NCBI GenBank assembly: GCA_038210415.1
Contig: JBBQWS010000001.1
Span: forward strand, 1-64,000
Source of the DNA: JBBQWS01 sp038210415
GTDB lineage: Bacteria > Actinomycetota > Actinomycetes > Prado026
Reading direction: 5' to 3'
Length of the DNA: 64,000 nt
Part shown: positions 15,424 through 24,027 of the stretch, one piece after another
How the letters are laid out: each line of letters starts with the position of its first letter
Numbering within the stretch: the first letter of the stretch is position 1
Translations under genes and position numbers: made by a program
The notes under the pieces: generated by a model
What the model saw: the letters and a program-made list of their open reading frames with translations, nothing else
Told to the model about the DNA's origin: nothing
The model's database searches: none

Positions 15424-16994
15424 GCACCGACCTTCCCGTGGTCACCGACATCCCGGTGGGCGACGCCGCTTCGACCCGCGCCGTCGAGGCGCTGATGCCG
15501 TACGACGAGGTGGTTCGTACCTTTGACCCCGTCCTCGGCCTGGAGGTCCACGTCGAGCTCGGCACCGCCACCAAGATGTTCTGCGGCTGCCCGACCGAGT
15601 TCGGTGCCGAGCCGAACACCCAGGTCTGCCCGACCTGCCTGGGACTGCCCGGCTCGCTCCCGGTCGTCAACGCGGTCGCCGTCGAGTCGGCCATCCGGAT
15701 CGGCCTCGCCCTCAACTGCGACATCGCCGAGTGGTGCCGGTTCGCGCGAAAGAACTACTTCTATCCGGACATGCCGAAGAACTACCAGGTGTCGCAGTAC
15801 GACGAGCCGATCGCCACCAACGGGTACCTCGACATCGAGGTGCCCACCCCAGACGGCCCGCGATCGTTCCGGATCGAGATCGAGCGTGCCCATATGGAGG
15901 AGGACACCGGCAAGACCTCCCACCTGGGCAGCGACACCGGACGCATCCTCGGCGCCGACTACTCCCTGGTCGACTACAACCGGGCGGGCATCCCGCTGAT
16001 CGAGGTGGTCACCAAGCCGATCGCTGGCATCGGTGAGCTCGCACCCGACGTCGCGAAGGCGTACGTCGGCGAGCTGCGCGCGCTGATGCAGGCCCTCGGC
16101 GTCTCCGACGCGCACATGCACCAAGGCTCGCTGCGCTGCGACGTGAACCTCTCGCTGCGGTCGTCCCCCGATGCCCCTCTCGGCACCCGGTCCGAGACCA
16201 AGAACGTCAACTCGCTGCGCTCGGTCGAGCGGGCCACCCGGTTCGAGATGCAGCGGCACGCCGCGCGGCTCGCTGCGGGGCTGTCGATCGTCCAGGAGAC
16301 CCGGCACTGGAGCGAGGCGCTGGGCAGCTCGAGCTCGGGTCGCAGCAAGGAGCAGGCTGAGGACTACCGCTACTTCCCCGAGCCCGACCTCGTGCCAGTC
16401 GCACCCTCCCGGGAGTGGGTGGCCGAACTCGCCGAGACGCTGCCCGAGCTGCCCTCGGCCCACCGTCGGCGCCTGCAGGCCGACTGGGGTCTGACCGACC
16501 TCGAGCTGAGCGCTGCGGTGAACGCCGGCGCGTTGGGGCCGATCGAGGCGACGGTGGCTGACGGCGCCGACGCGGCAGCGGCCCGCAAGTGGTGGCTCGG
16601 CGAGCTGTCGCGGCTGGCGAACGAGCGGGGCGTCGATGTCGGCGACCTGCCGATCTTCCCGCGCGACGTCGCCCGGGTCATCGCGCTGGTCGACTCCGGC
16701 GCGCTGACCGACAAGCTGGCCCGACAGGTCGTCGAGGGGGTCCTCGCGGGTGCGGGCTCGCCCGACGAGGTCGTCGCCGCCCGCGGGTTCAAGGTCGTGA
16801 GCGACGACGGGCCGTTGCTGGCCGCCATCGATGCGGCTATCGCCGCGAACCCCGACGTGACGGCGAAGATCCTCGACGGCAAGGTGGCCGCGGCCGGAGC
16901 GATCATCGGTGCCGTGATGAAGGCCACCGGTGGCCAGGCCGACGCGGCCAAGGTCCGCGAGCTGCTCCTCAACAGGCTCGGCCTCACCCCCTAA
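15420..16994 (+). CDS. gatB: Asp/Glu-tRNA amidotransferase subunit B
   Basis: A 524-residue subunit that binds the misacylated tRNA and activates the acid side chain with ATP. LGLEVHVELGT is followed by zinc ligands in KMFCGCP and QVCPTCLGLPGSLPV. The kinase-like core has RKNYFYPDMPKNYQVSQYD and ERAHMEEDTGKTSH. The C-terminal YqeY-like helical domain ends KVRELLLNRLGLTP. The start GTG 15420 overlaps the gatA stop. The C-rich tract and long inverted repeat at 16988-17217 follow its stop. Confidence 0.97.
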   Translation: MSTDLPVVTDIPVGDAASTRAVEALMPYDEVVRTFDPVLGLEVHVELGTATKMFCGCPTEFGAEPNTQVCPTCLGLPGSLPVVNAVAVESAIRIGLALNCDIAEWCRFARKNYFYPDMPKNYQVSQYDEPIATNGYLDIEVPTPDGPRSFRIEIERAHMEEDTGKTSHLGSDTGRILGADYSLVDYNRAGIPLIEVVTKPIAGIGELAPDVAKAYVGELRALMQALGVSDAHMHQGSLRCDVNLSLRSSPDAPLGTRSETKNVNSLRSVERATRFEMQRHAARLAAGLSIVQETRHWSEALGSSSSGRSKEQAEDYRYFPEPDLVPVAPSREWVAELAETLPELPSAHRRRLQADWGLTDLELSAAVNAGALGPIEATVADGADAAAARKWWLGELSRLANERGVDVGDLPIFPRDVARVIALVDSGALTDKLARQVVEGVLAGAGSPDEVVAARGFKVVSDDGPLLAAIDAAIAANPDVTAKILDGKVAAAGAIIGAVMKATGGQADAAKVRELLLNRLGLTP

Positions 16995-17056
16995 ACCCTT
17001 CCCTCCGGAACCCCTCGCCCCCCACCCGGACCCCCTCACCCGGACCCCCCCACCCC

Positions 17057-17195
17057 GCCACAAGGGTCCCCGGATGCCACTAGGCCGCAGTAGTGGACCA
17101 CCCATCGGCCCACCGTCGGCTCGAGTGGGTCGAGTAGCACCGAGCGATGAGTGCCGCGCGACTGCGGCCTAGTGGCATCAGGGGACCCTTGTGGC
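17057..17195. repeat. Long inverted-repeat element, copy 1, between convergent gatB and ppc
   Basis: Left arm 17057-17091 and right arm 17161-17195 are 35 bp each and match in inverted orientation at 34 of 35 positions, with a 69-nt loop. The arm begins GCCACAAGGGTCCCC and contains GCCACTAGGCCGCAGT. A C-rich tract (16988-17056) precedes it and a G-rich tract (about 17200-17217) follows, extending the strand asymmetry. A second element with the same arm design is at 38794-38926, also between convergent genes. It may act as a two-way terminator or be a repeat family of the genome. Confidence 0.75.
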
Positions 17196-17217
17196 GCAAC
17201 GGGGGGGAAGGGGTGGG

Positions 17218-19947
17218 TCAGCCGGTGTTGCGGAGGCCGGCGGCGATTCCGTTGACGGTGAGCAGCAGGGCCCGTTGCAGGTCCTCGTCCGGGTCGCCTT
17301 CGACCCGGAAACGTCGCAGCAGCGAACGCTGCAGGTCGTGTAACGGAGCGAGGTAGGCCTCGCGGACCTCCAGCGTCCGGCGCAGCCTCGGGTTGCCTCC
17401 GACGAGCTTCACCTCGCCGGTGAGCCGCAGGATCTCTCGAAGGGTGCGGTCGTTCTCGGCTTCGATGAGGGCGAACGGCTCACGAAGCGCCGGGGCCACG
17501 AGCGACTCGACGTACCCCCGGGCGATCCGCAGATCGGTCTTCTGCAGGGTCATCTCGACGTTGGAGATGAACGTCCGGAAGAAGTGCCAGTCGCGGTACA
17601 TCTCGGTGAGGGTGTCGTCGAGCCCCGCCGCGCGCGCCGCCGCCAGCCCGGCCCCGACGCCGTACCAGCCCGGGACGATCTGCCGTGACTGGGTCCAGCC
17701 GAACACCCACGGGATGGCTCGCAGACCCTCGATCCCGCCCCCGCTGTCCGGACGCCGGGACGGCCGGGACCCCAGCTGCAGGGCGCCGAGCTGGTCGGTG
17801 GGCGTCGACTGCAGGAAGTACTCGGGCAGGCTGGGGTGGTCGACCAGCTCGCGGTACGCCGTGAAGGCCGCCCCGGACAGCACGTCCATCGCCCCGGCGA
17901 AGACATCGAGAACGGCGTCGGCCTGCCGCGGCCGGGTGTGCAGCAGGGTCGCCTCGAGGGCGGCGCCGAGGGTGAGCTCGAGGTGCTCGCGGGCGAGGGC
18001 GGGCAGCGAGTACTTGTCCGAGATGACCTCACCCTGCTCCGTCACCTTGACGGCGCCGTCGAGCGTTCCCCAGGGCAGGGCCAGCAGCGCGTCGCGGGTG
18101 GGACCCCCGCCGCGCCCTACGCTGCCGCCCCGGCCGTGGAAGAAGACCAGCCGGACGCCGTGCCGGGCGGCGACCGTCCGGAGCCGCCCCTGGGCGCGGT
18201 GGATCTCCCACTGGGCCGTCGCGATGCCCGCCGCCTTGTTGGAGTCGCTGTAGCCGAGCATCACCTCCTGCTCGTCCCCGCGCAGCACCACGAGCTCGCG
18301 GTAGGCCGGCTGGCTGAGGAGGTCGTCGAGCACCTGGTCGGCCGCCCGCAGCTCCTCGACGGTCTCCAGCAGCGGTACGAACCCCAGCCGCGCTCGTCCC
18401 CCCGCGAGGTCGACCAGGCCGGCCTCCCGGGCGAGCACGACAGCGGCGAGCACGTCGTCGGCGCCCCGGGTCATCGACACGATGTACGTCTGGACACAGC
18501 TGGCCCCGTAGGTGTCCTGGGCATCGCGAATCGCCTCGAAGACCGCGTAGGTCGCCCGCTCGGTGCCGGTGAGCGGGGTGGGGTCTCCGGCGAGCGGACG
18601 ACGCGAGGCGAGCTCTCGGCCCAACAGGGCCAGCCGGTGCTCGCGCGGGAGGTCGAGGTAGCGCCACCCCTGCTCGCCGAGCCGGTCCACGAGCGCGCCT
18701 ACGGCAGCGTGGTGCGCGTCGGCGTGCTCGCGGACGTCCATGGCGGCCAGGCCGAGTCCGAAGGCCGACAGGGTGCGCATCGCGCGCTCGACCGAGCCGT
18801 GGGCGATGTACGAGCCGCGGTTGGCGAGGAGGGAGTCGCGCAGCAGGGCCAAGTCGTCGAGCAGACCGTCGACGTCGGCGTAGTCGCGGCCGGGCTGCAC
18901 GGGCCGACCGGTGGCGATCCGGGCCCGGGTGCCGAGCAGCTTGCGCTGGATGCAGGTGGCCTTGAGCCGGTACGGCTCGTCGGCGTTCAGCCGCAGGTAA
19001 CGCGCATCGACCTCAGGGAGGGCGGCCAGGTCGGCGGCCAGCGAGTCGCGGAGCGCGGCGCTGACCGGGGCCAGCCGGGTCGACGACGAGAGCTCCTGGC
19101 GGAGCTGGTCGACGGCGTCCAGGGCCACCCGGATGGCGTGCTCGTGCTGAAGCTCGAGCACCTCGAGCGACACGGCTGCGGTGACGCCAGGGTTGCCGTC
19201 CCGGTCACCGCCGATCCAGGTGCCGAAGGCGAGCGGCCGGGCGGTCGGCGGCAGAGGGGCGCCCAGCGACCCAAGGTGGTCGGCGAGCTCGTCCAGCACC
19301 TCGGGCACCGCGTCGCGGGCGAGCTGCTCGAGGTAGTAGATGGCGTTGCGGGCCTCGTCGAGGACGTCCGGCCGGGCCACTCGGAGGTCGTCGCTCTGCC
19401 ACAACGACTCGATGACCTCGGCGAGACGGCGGTCGGTGCGGGCGCCGGGCTCTTCGTCGAGCAGCTCGGCGATCCGGCCGAGCTTGGCGAGGGTCGTCCG
19501 CCGGGCCGCCTCGGTGGGGTGGGCGGTGAAGACCGGACGGACAGCGAGCCGGCTGACCGCTGCCCGGATCTCGTCAGGGGCGACGTCGGCCGCCCGCACC
19601 GCGTCGGCGGCCCGCGCCAGCCAGCTGCCCTGCTCGCGGCGGACGACCGCGAGCTCTCGGCCCCGGTGCACCTGCTCGCTCACGTTGGCCAGGTGGAAGT
19701 AGGTCGCGAAGGCTCGGGCCAGGCGGCTCGCCGTGGGCAGGTCGACCGCGCTGAGCAGTCGCTCCGCAGCGGCGGGGTCCTCGCGGCTGAGCAGCCGCAC
19801 GGACTCGACGAGAGCCAGCAGCTCGGGGCCTTCCTGGCGCACGAGGGTGTCGCCGAGGATCGAGCCGAGGTGTCGGATGTCGGCGCGCAGCCGTGCATCG
19901 TCGGCAGCGGAGTCGCCGAGGGAGTCGTGCACGGCTTCGGTGGTCAC
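17218..19947 (-). CDS. ppc: Phosphoenolpyruvate carboxylase
   Basis: A 909-residue enzyme, normal length, that makes oxaloacetate from PEP and bicarbonate to refill the TCA cycle. The catalytic histidine is in FTAHPTEAARRT. Substrate and glycine-loop motifs are WIGGDRDGNPGVTA, VMLGYSDSNKAAGIATA and LVFFHGRGGSVGRGGGP. The C-terminal end is the conserved LLLTVNGIAAGLRNTG. GTG 19947 is chosen because VTTEAVHDS follows GGAAG with 8 nt spacing; longer readings run into low-complexity sequence. A TAGACT box near 20000 on this strand may be its promoter. Confidence 0.95.
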   Translation of the reverse strand: MTTEAVHDSLGDSAADDARLRADIRHLGSILGDTLVRQEGPELLALVESVRLLSREDPAAAERLLSAVDLPTASRLARAFATYFHLANVSEQVHRGRELAVVRREQGSWLARAADAVRAADVAPDEIRAAVSRLAVRPVFTAHPTEAARRTTLAKLGRIAELLDEEPGARTDRRLAEVIESLWQSDDLRVARPDVLDEARNAIYYLEQLARDAVPEVLDELADHLGSLGAPLPPTARPLAFGTWIGGDRDGNPGVTAAVSLEVLELQHEHAIRVALDAVDQLRQELSSSTRLAPVSAALRDSLAADLAALPEVDARYLRLNADEPYRLKATCIQRKLLGTRARIATGRPVQPGRDYADVDGLLDDLALLRDSLLANRGSYIAHGSVERAMRTLSAFGLGLAAMDVREHADAHHAAVGALVDRLGEQGWRYLDLPREHRLALLGRELASRRPLAGDPTPLTGTERATYAVFEAIRDAQDTYGASCVQTYIVSMTRGADDVLAAVVLAREAGLVDLAGGRARLGFVPLLETVEELRAADQVLDDLLSQPAYRELVVLRGDEQEVMLGYSDSNKAAGIATAQWEIHRAQGRLRTVAARHGVRLVFFHGRGGSVGRGGGPTRDALLALPWGTLDGAVKVTEQGEVISDKYSLPALAREHLELTLGAALEATLLHTRPRQADAVLDVFAGAMDVLSGAAFTAYRELVDHPSLPEYFLQSTPTDQLGALQLGSRPSRRPDSGGGIEGLRAIPWVFGWTQSRQIVPGWYGVGAGLAAARAAGLDDTLTEMYRDWHFFRTFISNVEMTLQKTDLRIARGYVESLVAPALREPFALIEAENDRTLREILRLTGEVKLVGGNPRLRRTLEVREAYLAPLHDLQRSLLRRFRVEGDPDEDLQRALLLTVNGIAAGLRNTG

Positions 19948-20003
19948 GGGAGTCGCTTCCGGTCGGGAACGGGAGGCGGACCACGCTGTCCGGCCCGTCC
20001 AGT

Positions 20004-20969
20004 CTAGTAGCGGTCGCCCACGGCCGGGGGGAGCGCGTCGAGCGCCGCGAGGTCGGTCGCCGAGAGCGCGAGGGTCGCTGCCGCCACGTTCTCGTCGACG
20101 CGCTCCGGTCGCCTCGTCCCGGGAATCGGGACGACGCACGGGTTCTGGGCCAGCAGCCACGCCAACGCCACCTGCGCAGCTGTCGCGCCGAGCCGATCGG
20201 CTACGGCCCGGACGCCGTCGACGATGCGGGCGTTGGTTGCCATGGCGGCCGGTGTGAACCTCGGGTTCCCGGACCGGAAGTCGCCCTTGCCGGGCGGCGG
20301 GCCCGTGAGTGCGCCGGTGAGGAAGCCGCGCCCGAGCGGTGCGAACGGCAGGAAGCCTGCGCCGTTGGCCGCGCACCAGGGCAGCACGTCGTCGAGGGCG
20401 CCGCGGGTCCACAACGAGAGCTCGGACTGCACGGTGGCGACCGGGTGGATGGCGTGCGCGCGCCTGAGCTCGTCGACGGACACCTCCGAGAGCCCGAGGT
20501 AGCGGGCCTTTCCGGCGGCGACCACCTCGGCCAGCGCGGCCCACGTCTCCTCGAGGGGGACCGCGGGGTCGACCCGGTGCAGCTGGTAGAGGTCGACGTG
20601 GTCGACGCCGAGCCGGCGTAGCGACGCATCGATGCCGGCTCGCACGTGCTCCGGGCGTGCGTCCCGCCCCACCGCGTAGTCGGGCCCCATCACGAGGCCG
20701 ACCTTGGTGGCCAGGACGGCTTCGTCGCGGCGTCCCGCGAGCGCCCGGCCGACGAGCTCTTCATTCGTCCACGGGCCGTAAGCGTCAGCCGTGTCGAGCA
20801 GGGTGACGCCGAGGTCGAGTGCGCGGTGCACCGTCGCGATCGACCGGGCCTCGTCGCGATCCGCCGGGTCGTACGCGTGCGTCATGCCCATGCAGCCGAG
20901 CCCGACCGCACCGACGACGAGCGGCACCGAGCCGGCGGTGGACAGGACCCGGGTGGGCAGCGAGGACAT
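20004..20969 (-). CDS. Aldo/keto reductase
   Basis: A 321-residue NADPH-dependent reductase. The conserved sites are VGLGCMGMTHAY near the N-terminus, LLDTADAYGPWTNEELVGRA (Asp, Tyr), ATKVGLVMGP (Lys) and VDLYQLHRVDP (His). The C-terminal cofactor segment is NPCVVPIPGTRRPERVDEN. It belongs to the branch often drawn with YajO or plant auxin-induced proteins; the substrate is unknown. It ends 56 nt upstream of ppc on the same strand and is divergent from the BNR-repeat gene. Confidence 0.9.
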   Translation of the reverse strand: MSSLPTRVLSTAGSVPLVVGAVGLGCMGMTHAYDPADRDEARSIATVHRALDLGVTLLDTADAYGPWTNEELVGRALAGRRDEAVLATKVGLVMGPDYAVGRDARPEHVRAGIDASLRRLGVDHVDLYQLHRVDPAVPLEETWAALAEVVAAGKARYLGLSEVSVDELRRAHAIHPVATVQSELSLWTRGALDDVLPWCAANGAGFLPFAPLGRGFLTGALTGPPPGKGDFRSGNPRFTPAAMATNARIVDGVRAVADRLGATAAQVALAWLLAQNPCVVPIPGTRRPERVDENVAAATLALSATDLAALDALPPAVGDRY

Positions 20970-20975
20970 GGGAGC

Positions 20976-20981
20976 ACGCTA
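20976..20981 (-). promoter_or_regulatory. Candidate -10 element TAGCGT of the aldo/keto reductase
   Basis: On the minus strand TAGCGT is followed by 6 nt (GCTCCC) and then ATG 20969. This spacing predicts a leaderless mRNA. Confidence 0.45.
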
Positions 20982-21026
20982 TTCGAGGGGGTTCCGTTCC
21001 GCGCTGGCTGGGGTGAGACTGTCCCG

Positions 21027-22121
21027 GTGACCGAGACCCTTGTCCTCGTGGGGACCAAGAAAGGCCTGTTCCTGCTCCGCCGTGAGCCCGGGTCGGACGG
21101 TTGGTCAGTGGGCGACCAGCTGCTCGGGATGCAGGCGATCTACGGGGTGGCCGTCGATACCCGGGGCGACCGACCGCGGCTGTTCGCCTCGACCCACAGC
21201 GAGCACTGGGGTCCGGCGGTGGCCTGGTCGGACGACCTGGGCCGCACCTGGAGCGAGGTGCGTGAGGCGCCGGTCGCCTTCCCGGCCGACGTCGGCGCCT
21301 CGGTCGAGCGGGTGTGGCAGATCCAGCCCGGCCCGGCGAACCAACCGGGGGTGGTGTGGGCCGGCACCGAGCCGGCCGCTCTGTTCCGCTCGACCGACGG
21401 CGGCGAGTCGTACGAGCTGGTCCGGTCGCTGTGGGACCACCCGCACCGGGCGCAGTGGATGCCCGGCTTCGGCGGCCAGGCGCTGCACACGGTCATCCCG
21501 CACCCGACCGATCCGCAGCGTGTCCTGGTCGCGATCTCGGCCGGAGGGGCGTACGCCTCCGACGACGGCGGGGCCAGCTGGACGGCGAGCAACACCGGGC
21601 TCGAGGCGGAGTTCATGCCGCCGGAGCAGCGCTACCCGGAGTTCGGCCAGTGCGTCCACAAGATCGACCGCAGCCCGCTGGACCCCGAGCAGCTTTTCCT
21701 GCAGAACCACGGCGGCGTCTACTGCAGCGTCGACGGCGGGCAGTCCTGGTCGACGATCGATGCCGGGCTGCCGGCGGCCTTCGGGTTCTCGGTGGTCGCC
21801 CACCCGCACCGGCCCGGCACCGCGTACGTCTTCCCCCTCGACAGCTCGGGCCACCGCAACACCCCGAACGCCGAGTGCGCGGTCTATCGCACGAGTGACT
21901 CCGGGTCGTCGTGGCAGGCGCTCCGACAGGGGCTGCCGGACGGGTTTTATTCGATCGTGCTGCGCGACGCGTTCGCCAGCGACGGAGGCGATCCGCTCGG
22001 GCTCTACTTGGGCACCCGGTCCGGCGAGGTCTTCGGCAGCGCCGACGAGGGTGACTCGTGGGCCCAGCTGGCCGCCCACCTGCCGGACGTGCTGTCGGTC
22101 CGGGCGGCGGTGCTGCGCTGA
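21027..22121 (+). CDS. BNR-repeat / sialidase-like beta-propeller protein
   Basis: A 364-residue protein without a signal peptide. It opens VTETLVLVGTKKGLFLLRRE and carries repeated Asp-box or BNR motifs: AVAWSDDLGRTWSEV, LFRSTDGGESYELV, AYASDDGGASWTAS, VYCSVDGGQSWSTI, VYRTSDSGSSWQAL and VFGSADEGDSWAQL. These place it in the six-blade sialidase or WD40-like glycosidase fold. Database entries often call such proteins exo-alpha-sialidases, but Asp boxes are structural and do not prove activity. GTG 21027 is the first start after the divergent promoter region; GAGACT ends 6 nt before it. ilvD follows 19 nt downstream. Confidence 0.8.
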   Translation: MTETLVLVGTKKGLFLLRREPGSDGWSVGDQLLGMQAIYGVAVDTRGDRPRLFASTHSEHWGPAVAWSDDLGRTWSEVREAPVAFPADVGASVERVWQIQPGPANQPGVVWAGTEPAALFRSTDGGESYELVRSLWDHPHRAQWMPGFGGQALHTVIPHPTDPQRVLVAISAGGAYASDDGGASWTASNTGLEAEFMPPEQRYPEFGQCVHKIDRSPLDPEQLFLQNHGGVYCSVDGGQSWSTIDAGLPAAFGFSVVAHPHRPGTAYVFPLDSSGHRNTPNAECAVYRTSDSGSSWQALRQGLPDGFYSIVLRDAFASDGGDPLGLYLGTRSGEVFGSADEGDSWAQLAAHLPDVLSVRAAVLR

Positions 22122-22128
22122 CGGCCTC

Positions 22129-22134
22129 TACGCT
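22129..22134 (+). promoter_or_regulatory. Candidate -10 element TACGCT of ilvD
   Basis: TACGCT is followed by AGGCCC and then ATG 22141. There is no ribosome site, so a leaderless ilvD mRNA is likely. Confidence 0.45.
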
Positions 22135-22140
22135 AGGCCC

Positions 22141-23823
22141 ATGAGCGACACGCCGAACCTCAAGCCCCGCAGTGTCGACGTCACCGAGGGGTACGAGCGG
22201 GCGCCGGCCCGGGCCATGCTCCGCGCGGTCGGCATGGGGGACGACGACTGGGCCAAGCCGCAGATCGGGGTCGCCTCGTCCTGGAACGAAATCACCCCCT
22301 GCAACCTCTCGCTGGCCCGGCTCGCGAAGGCCGCCAAGGACGGTGTCCGGCAGGGGGGTGGCTTCCCGCTGGAGTACGGCACGATCTCGGTGTCTGACGG
22401 CATCTCGATGGGGCACGAGGGCATGCGGGTCTCGCTGGTCAGCCGTGAGGTCATCGCCGACTCGGTCGAGTGCGTCGTCCACGCCGAGCGGTTTGACGGG
22501 TCGGTGCTGCTGGCCGGTTGCGACAAGTCCTTGCCCGGCATGCTGATGGCAGCGGCCCGCCTCGACCTCGCCGCGGTGTTCCTGTACGCCGGGTCGATCC
22601 TGCCCGGCCGCATCGGGGACCGGCAGATCACCATCCAGGACGCCTTCGAGGGTGTCGGCGCCTGCGCGATCGGCAAGATCACCCGGGCCGACCTCGACGA
22701 GATCGAGCGCAACGCGTGCCCCGGCGAGGGTGCCTGCGGCGGGATGTTCACCGCCAACACCATGGCCTCCGCGGCGGAGGCGCTGGGCATGTCGCTGCCC
22801 GGCTCGGCCTCACCGCCCGCGCCCGACCGGCGGCGCGACGATGCGGCGGTCCGCTCCGGCGAGGCTGTCGTCAACCTGATCCGGCTCGGCATCACCGCTC
22901 GCCAGATCCTGACCAAGCAGGCGTTCGAGAACGCGATCGCCGTCGTCATGGCGCTCGGCGGTTCGACCAACGCGGTGCTGCACCTGATGGCCATCGCGCA
23001 CGAGGCCCGGGTCGACCTGACGCTCGACGACTTCAACCGGATCGGTGACGCGACGCCGCACCTCGCCGACGTGAAGCCGTTCGGCCGGTACGTGATGAAC
23101 GACATCGACCGGATCGGTGGGGTGCCGGTGGTGATGAAGGCGCTGCTCGACGCCGGTCTGCTGCATGGCGACGCGCTGACCGTCACGGGCCGCACGATGG
23201 CCGAGAACCTCGCTGACATCGCGCCGACTGACCCCGACGGCAAGATCATCCACGCCACCGCGACGCCGATCCACCGCACCGGAGGGCTGCTGATCCTGCG
23301 CGGTTCACTCGCCCCGGATGGTGCGGTCATCAAGTCGGCCAGCGTCGAGGAGCCGATGTTCGAGGGCGTCGCCAAGGTGTTCGACGACGAGCGCGACGCG
23401 ATGGACGCCGTGACCGAGGGCCGGATCGTCGCCGGCGACGTCGTGGTGATCCGGTACGAAGGACCGCAGGGCGGGCCCGGGATGCGCGAGATGCTCGCGG
23501 TGACGGCGGCGATCAAGGGCGCGGGTCTCGGCAAGGACGTCCTGCTGCTCACCGACGGCAGGTTCTCCGGCGCGACGGCCGGGTTCTGCATCGGGCACGT
23601 GGCCCCTGAGGCACCGCACGGCGGTCCTATCGCCTTCGTCGCCGACGGCGACCGGATCCGGCTCGACATGGTGGCGCGCACGCTCGACCTCCTCGTCGAA
23701 CCGGCCGAGCTCGAGCGGCGCCGCCACGGCTGGAAGCCGAACGAGCCCCGCTACACGACCGGGGTGCTGGGCAAGTACGCCAGGTTGGTGGGGTCCGCCG
23801 CGCAGGGAGCGGTGTGCGACTGA
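22141..23823 (+). CDS. ilvD: Dihydroxy-acid dehydratase
   Basis: A 560-residue Fe-S enzyme catalysing the third common step of valine, isoleucine and leucine synthesis. The cluster cysteines are in ITPCNLSLARLA, LLAGCDKSLPGML and NACPGEGACGGMFTANTMA. The C-terminal DGRFSGATAGFCIGHVAPEA is the family signature. The start ATG gives MSDTPNLKPRSVDVTEGYER. It lies directly upstream of the ilvB leader and attenuator but appears to have its own promoter. Confidence 0.97.
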   Translation: MSDTPNLKPRSVDVTEGYERAPARAMLRAVGMGDDDWAKPQIGVASSWNEITPCNLSLARLAKAAKDGVRQGGGFPLEYGTISVSDGISMGHEGMRVSLVSREVIADSVECVVHAERFDGSVLLAGCDKSLPGMLMAAARLDLAAVFLYAGSILPGRIGDRQITIQDAFEGVGACAIGKITRADLDEIERNACPGEGACGGMFTANTMASAAEALGMSLPGSASPPAPDRRRDDAAVRSGEAVVNLIRLGITARQILTKQAFENAIAVVMALGGSTNAVLHLMAIAHEARVDLTLDDFNRIGDATPHLADVKPFGRYVMNDIDRIGGVPVVMKALLDAGLLHGDALTVTGRTMAENLADIAPTDPDGKIIHATATPIHRTGGLLILRGSLAPDGAVIKSASVEEPMFEGVAKVFDDERDAMDAVTEGRIVAGDVVVIRYEGPQGGPGMREMLAVTAAIKGAGLGKDVLLLTDGRFSGATAGFCIGHVAPEAPHGGPIAFVADGDRIRLDMVARTLDLLVEPAELERRRHGWKPNEPRYTTGVLGKYARLVGSAAQGAVCD

Positions 23824-23834
23824 TGTCCCACATG

Positions 23835-23852
23835 GCGAGACTCGCGTCTCGC
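23835..23852. promoter_or_regulatory. GAGAC/GTCTC dyad in the ilvB upstream region
   Basis: GCGAGAC at 23835-23841 and GTCTCGC at 23846-23852 form a 7-bp dyad with a 4-bp spacer, just before TTGACG (23857-23862), a possible -35 element. The same GTCTC and GAGAC half-sites occur before leuB and in the ndgR-leuC gap, so it is a candidate regulator site. Confidence 0.35.
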
Positions 23853-23891
23853 GTACTTGACGCAAGAGGGCCTGGGTGCGAACGTTCCGTT

Positions 23892-23933
23892 ATGCGTATC
23901 GTCCTCGTAGTACTCGTGGAGCGCGCCGGCTGA
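23892..23933 (+). CDS. ilvB leader peptide
   Basis: A 13-codon open frame reading MRIVLVVLVERAG, then TGA. Seven consecutive codons (residues 3-9) are Ile, Val or Leu, the products of the operon. It is followed by a GC-rich hairpin that begins within its last codons and by an intrinsic terminator, the layout of ribosome-mediated attenuation. There is no ribosome site. TTGACG at 23857-23862 and AACGTT at 23881-23886 could form a promoter that starts at or next to the A of the ATG, so the leader may be leaderless. Too short for ordinary gene finding. Confidence 0.8.
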   Translation: MRIVLVVLVERAG

Positions 23934-23986
23934 CCGCAGCCAGCGCGCCGCCCCTCTGAGCCCACACGGGCCGAGGGGCTTTTCTA
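23921..23986 (+). terminator. Transcription attenuator of ilvBNC
   Basis: A first hairpin (23921-23948) has GCGCGC arms and an inner GGCTG/CAGCC stem; it overlaps the end of the leader peptide. The second (23950-23979) pairs GCCCCTC with GAGGGGC and CCC with GGG around ACAC, and is followed by TTTTCT. The second hairpin is an intrinsic terminator. Stalling at Ile, Val or Leu codons would change the pairing and let transcription reach ilvB. Confidence 0.75.
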
Positions 23987-24027
23987 TATCCGCACGTCCG
24001 ACGCCTGAACGAACGAGGAAGACCTCG

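Noticed and set aside
15342..17105. Minus-strand frame of 587 codons opposite gatB
   Set aside because: Shadow of gatB, running into the inverted-repeat element; no motifs.
17092..17160. Transposase or gene inside the loop of the first inverted repeat
   Set aside because: The loop is 69 nt and contains no open frame; the element is not an insertion sequence.
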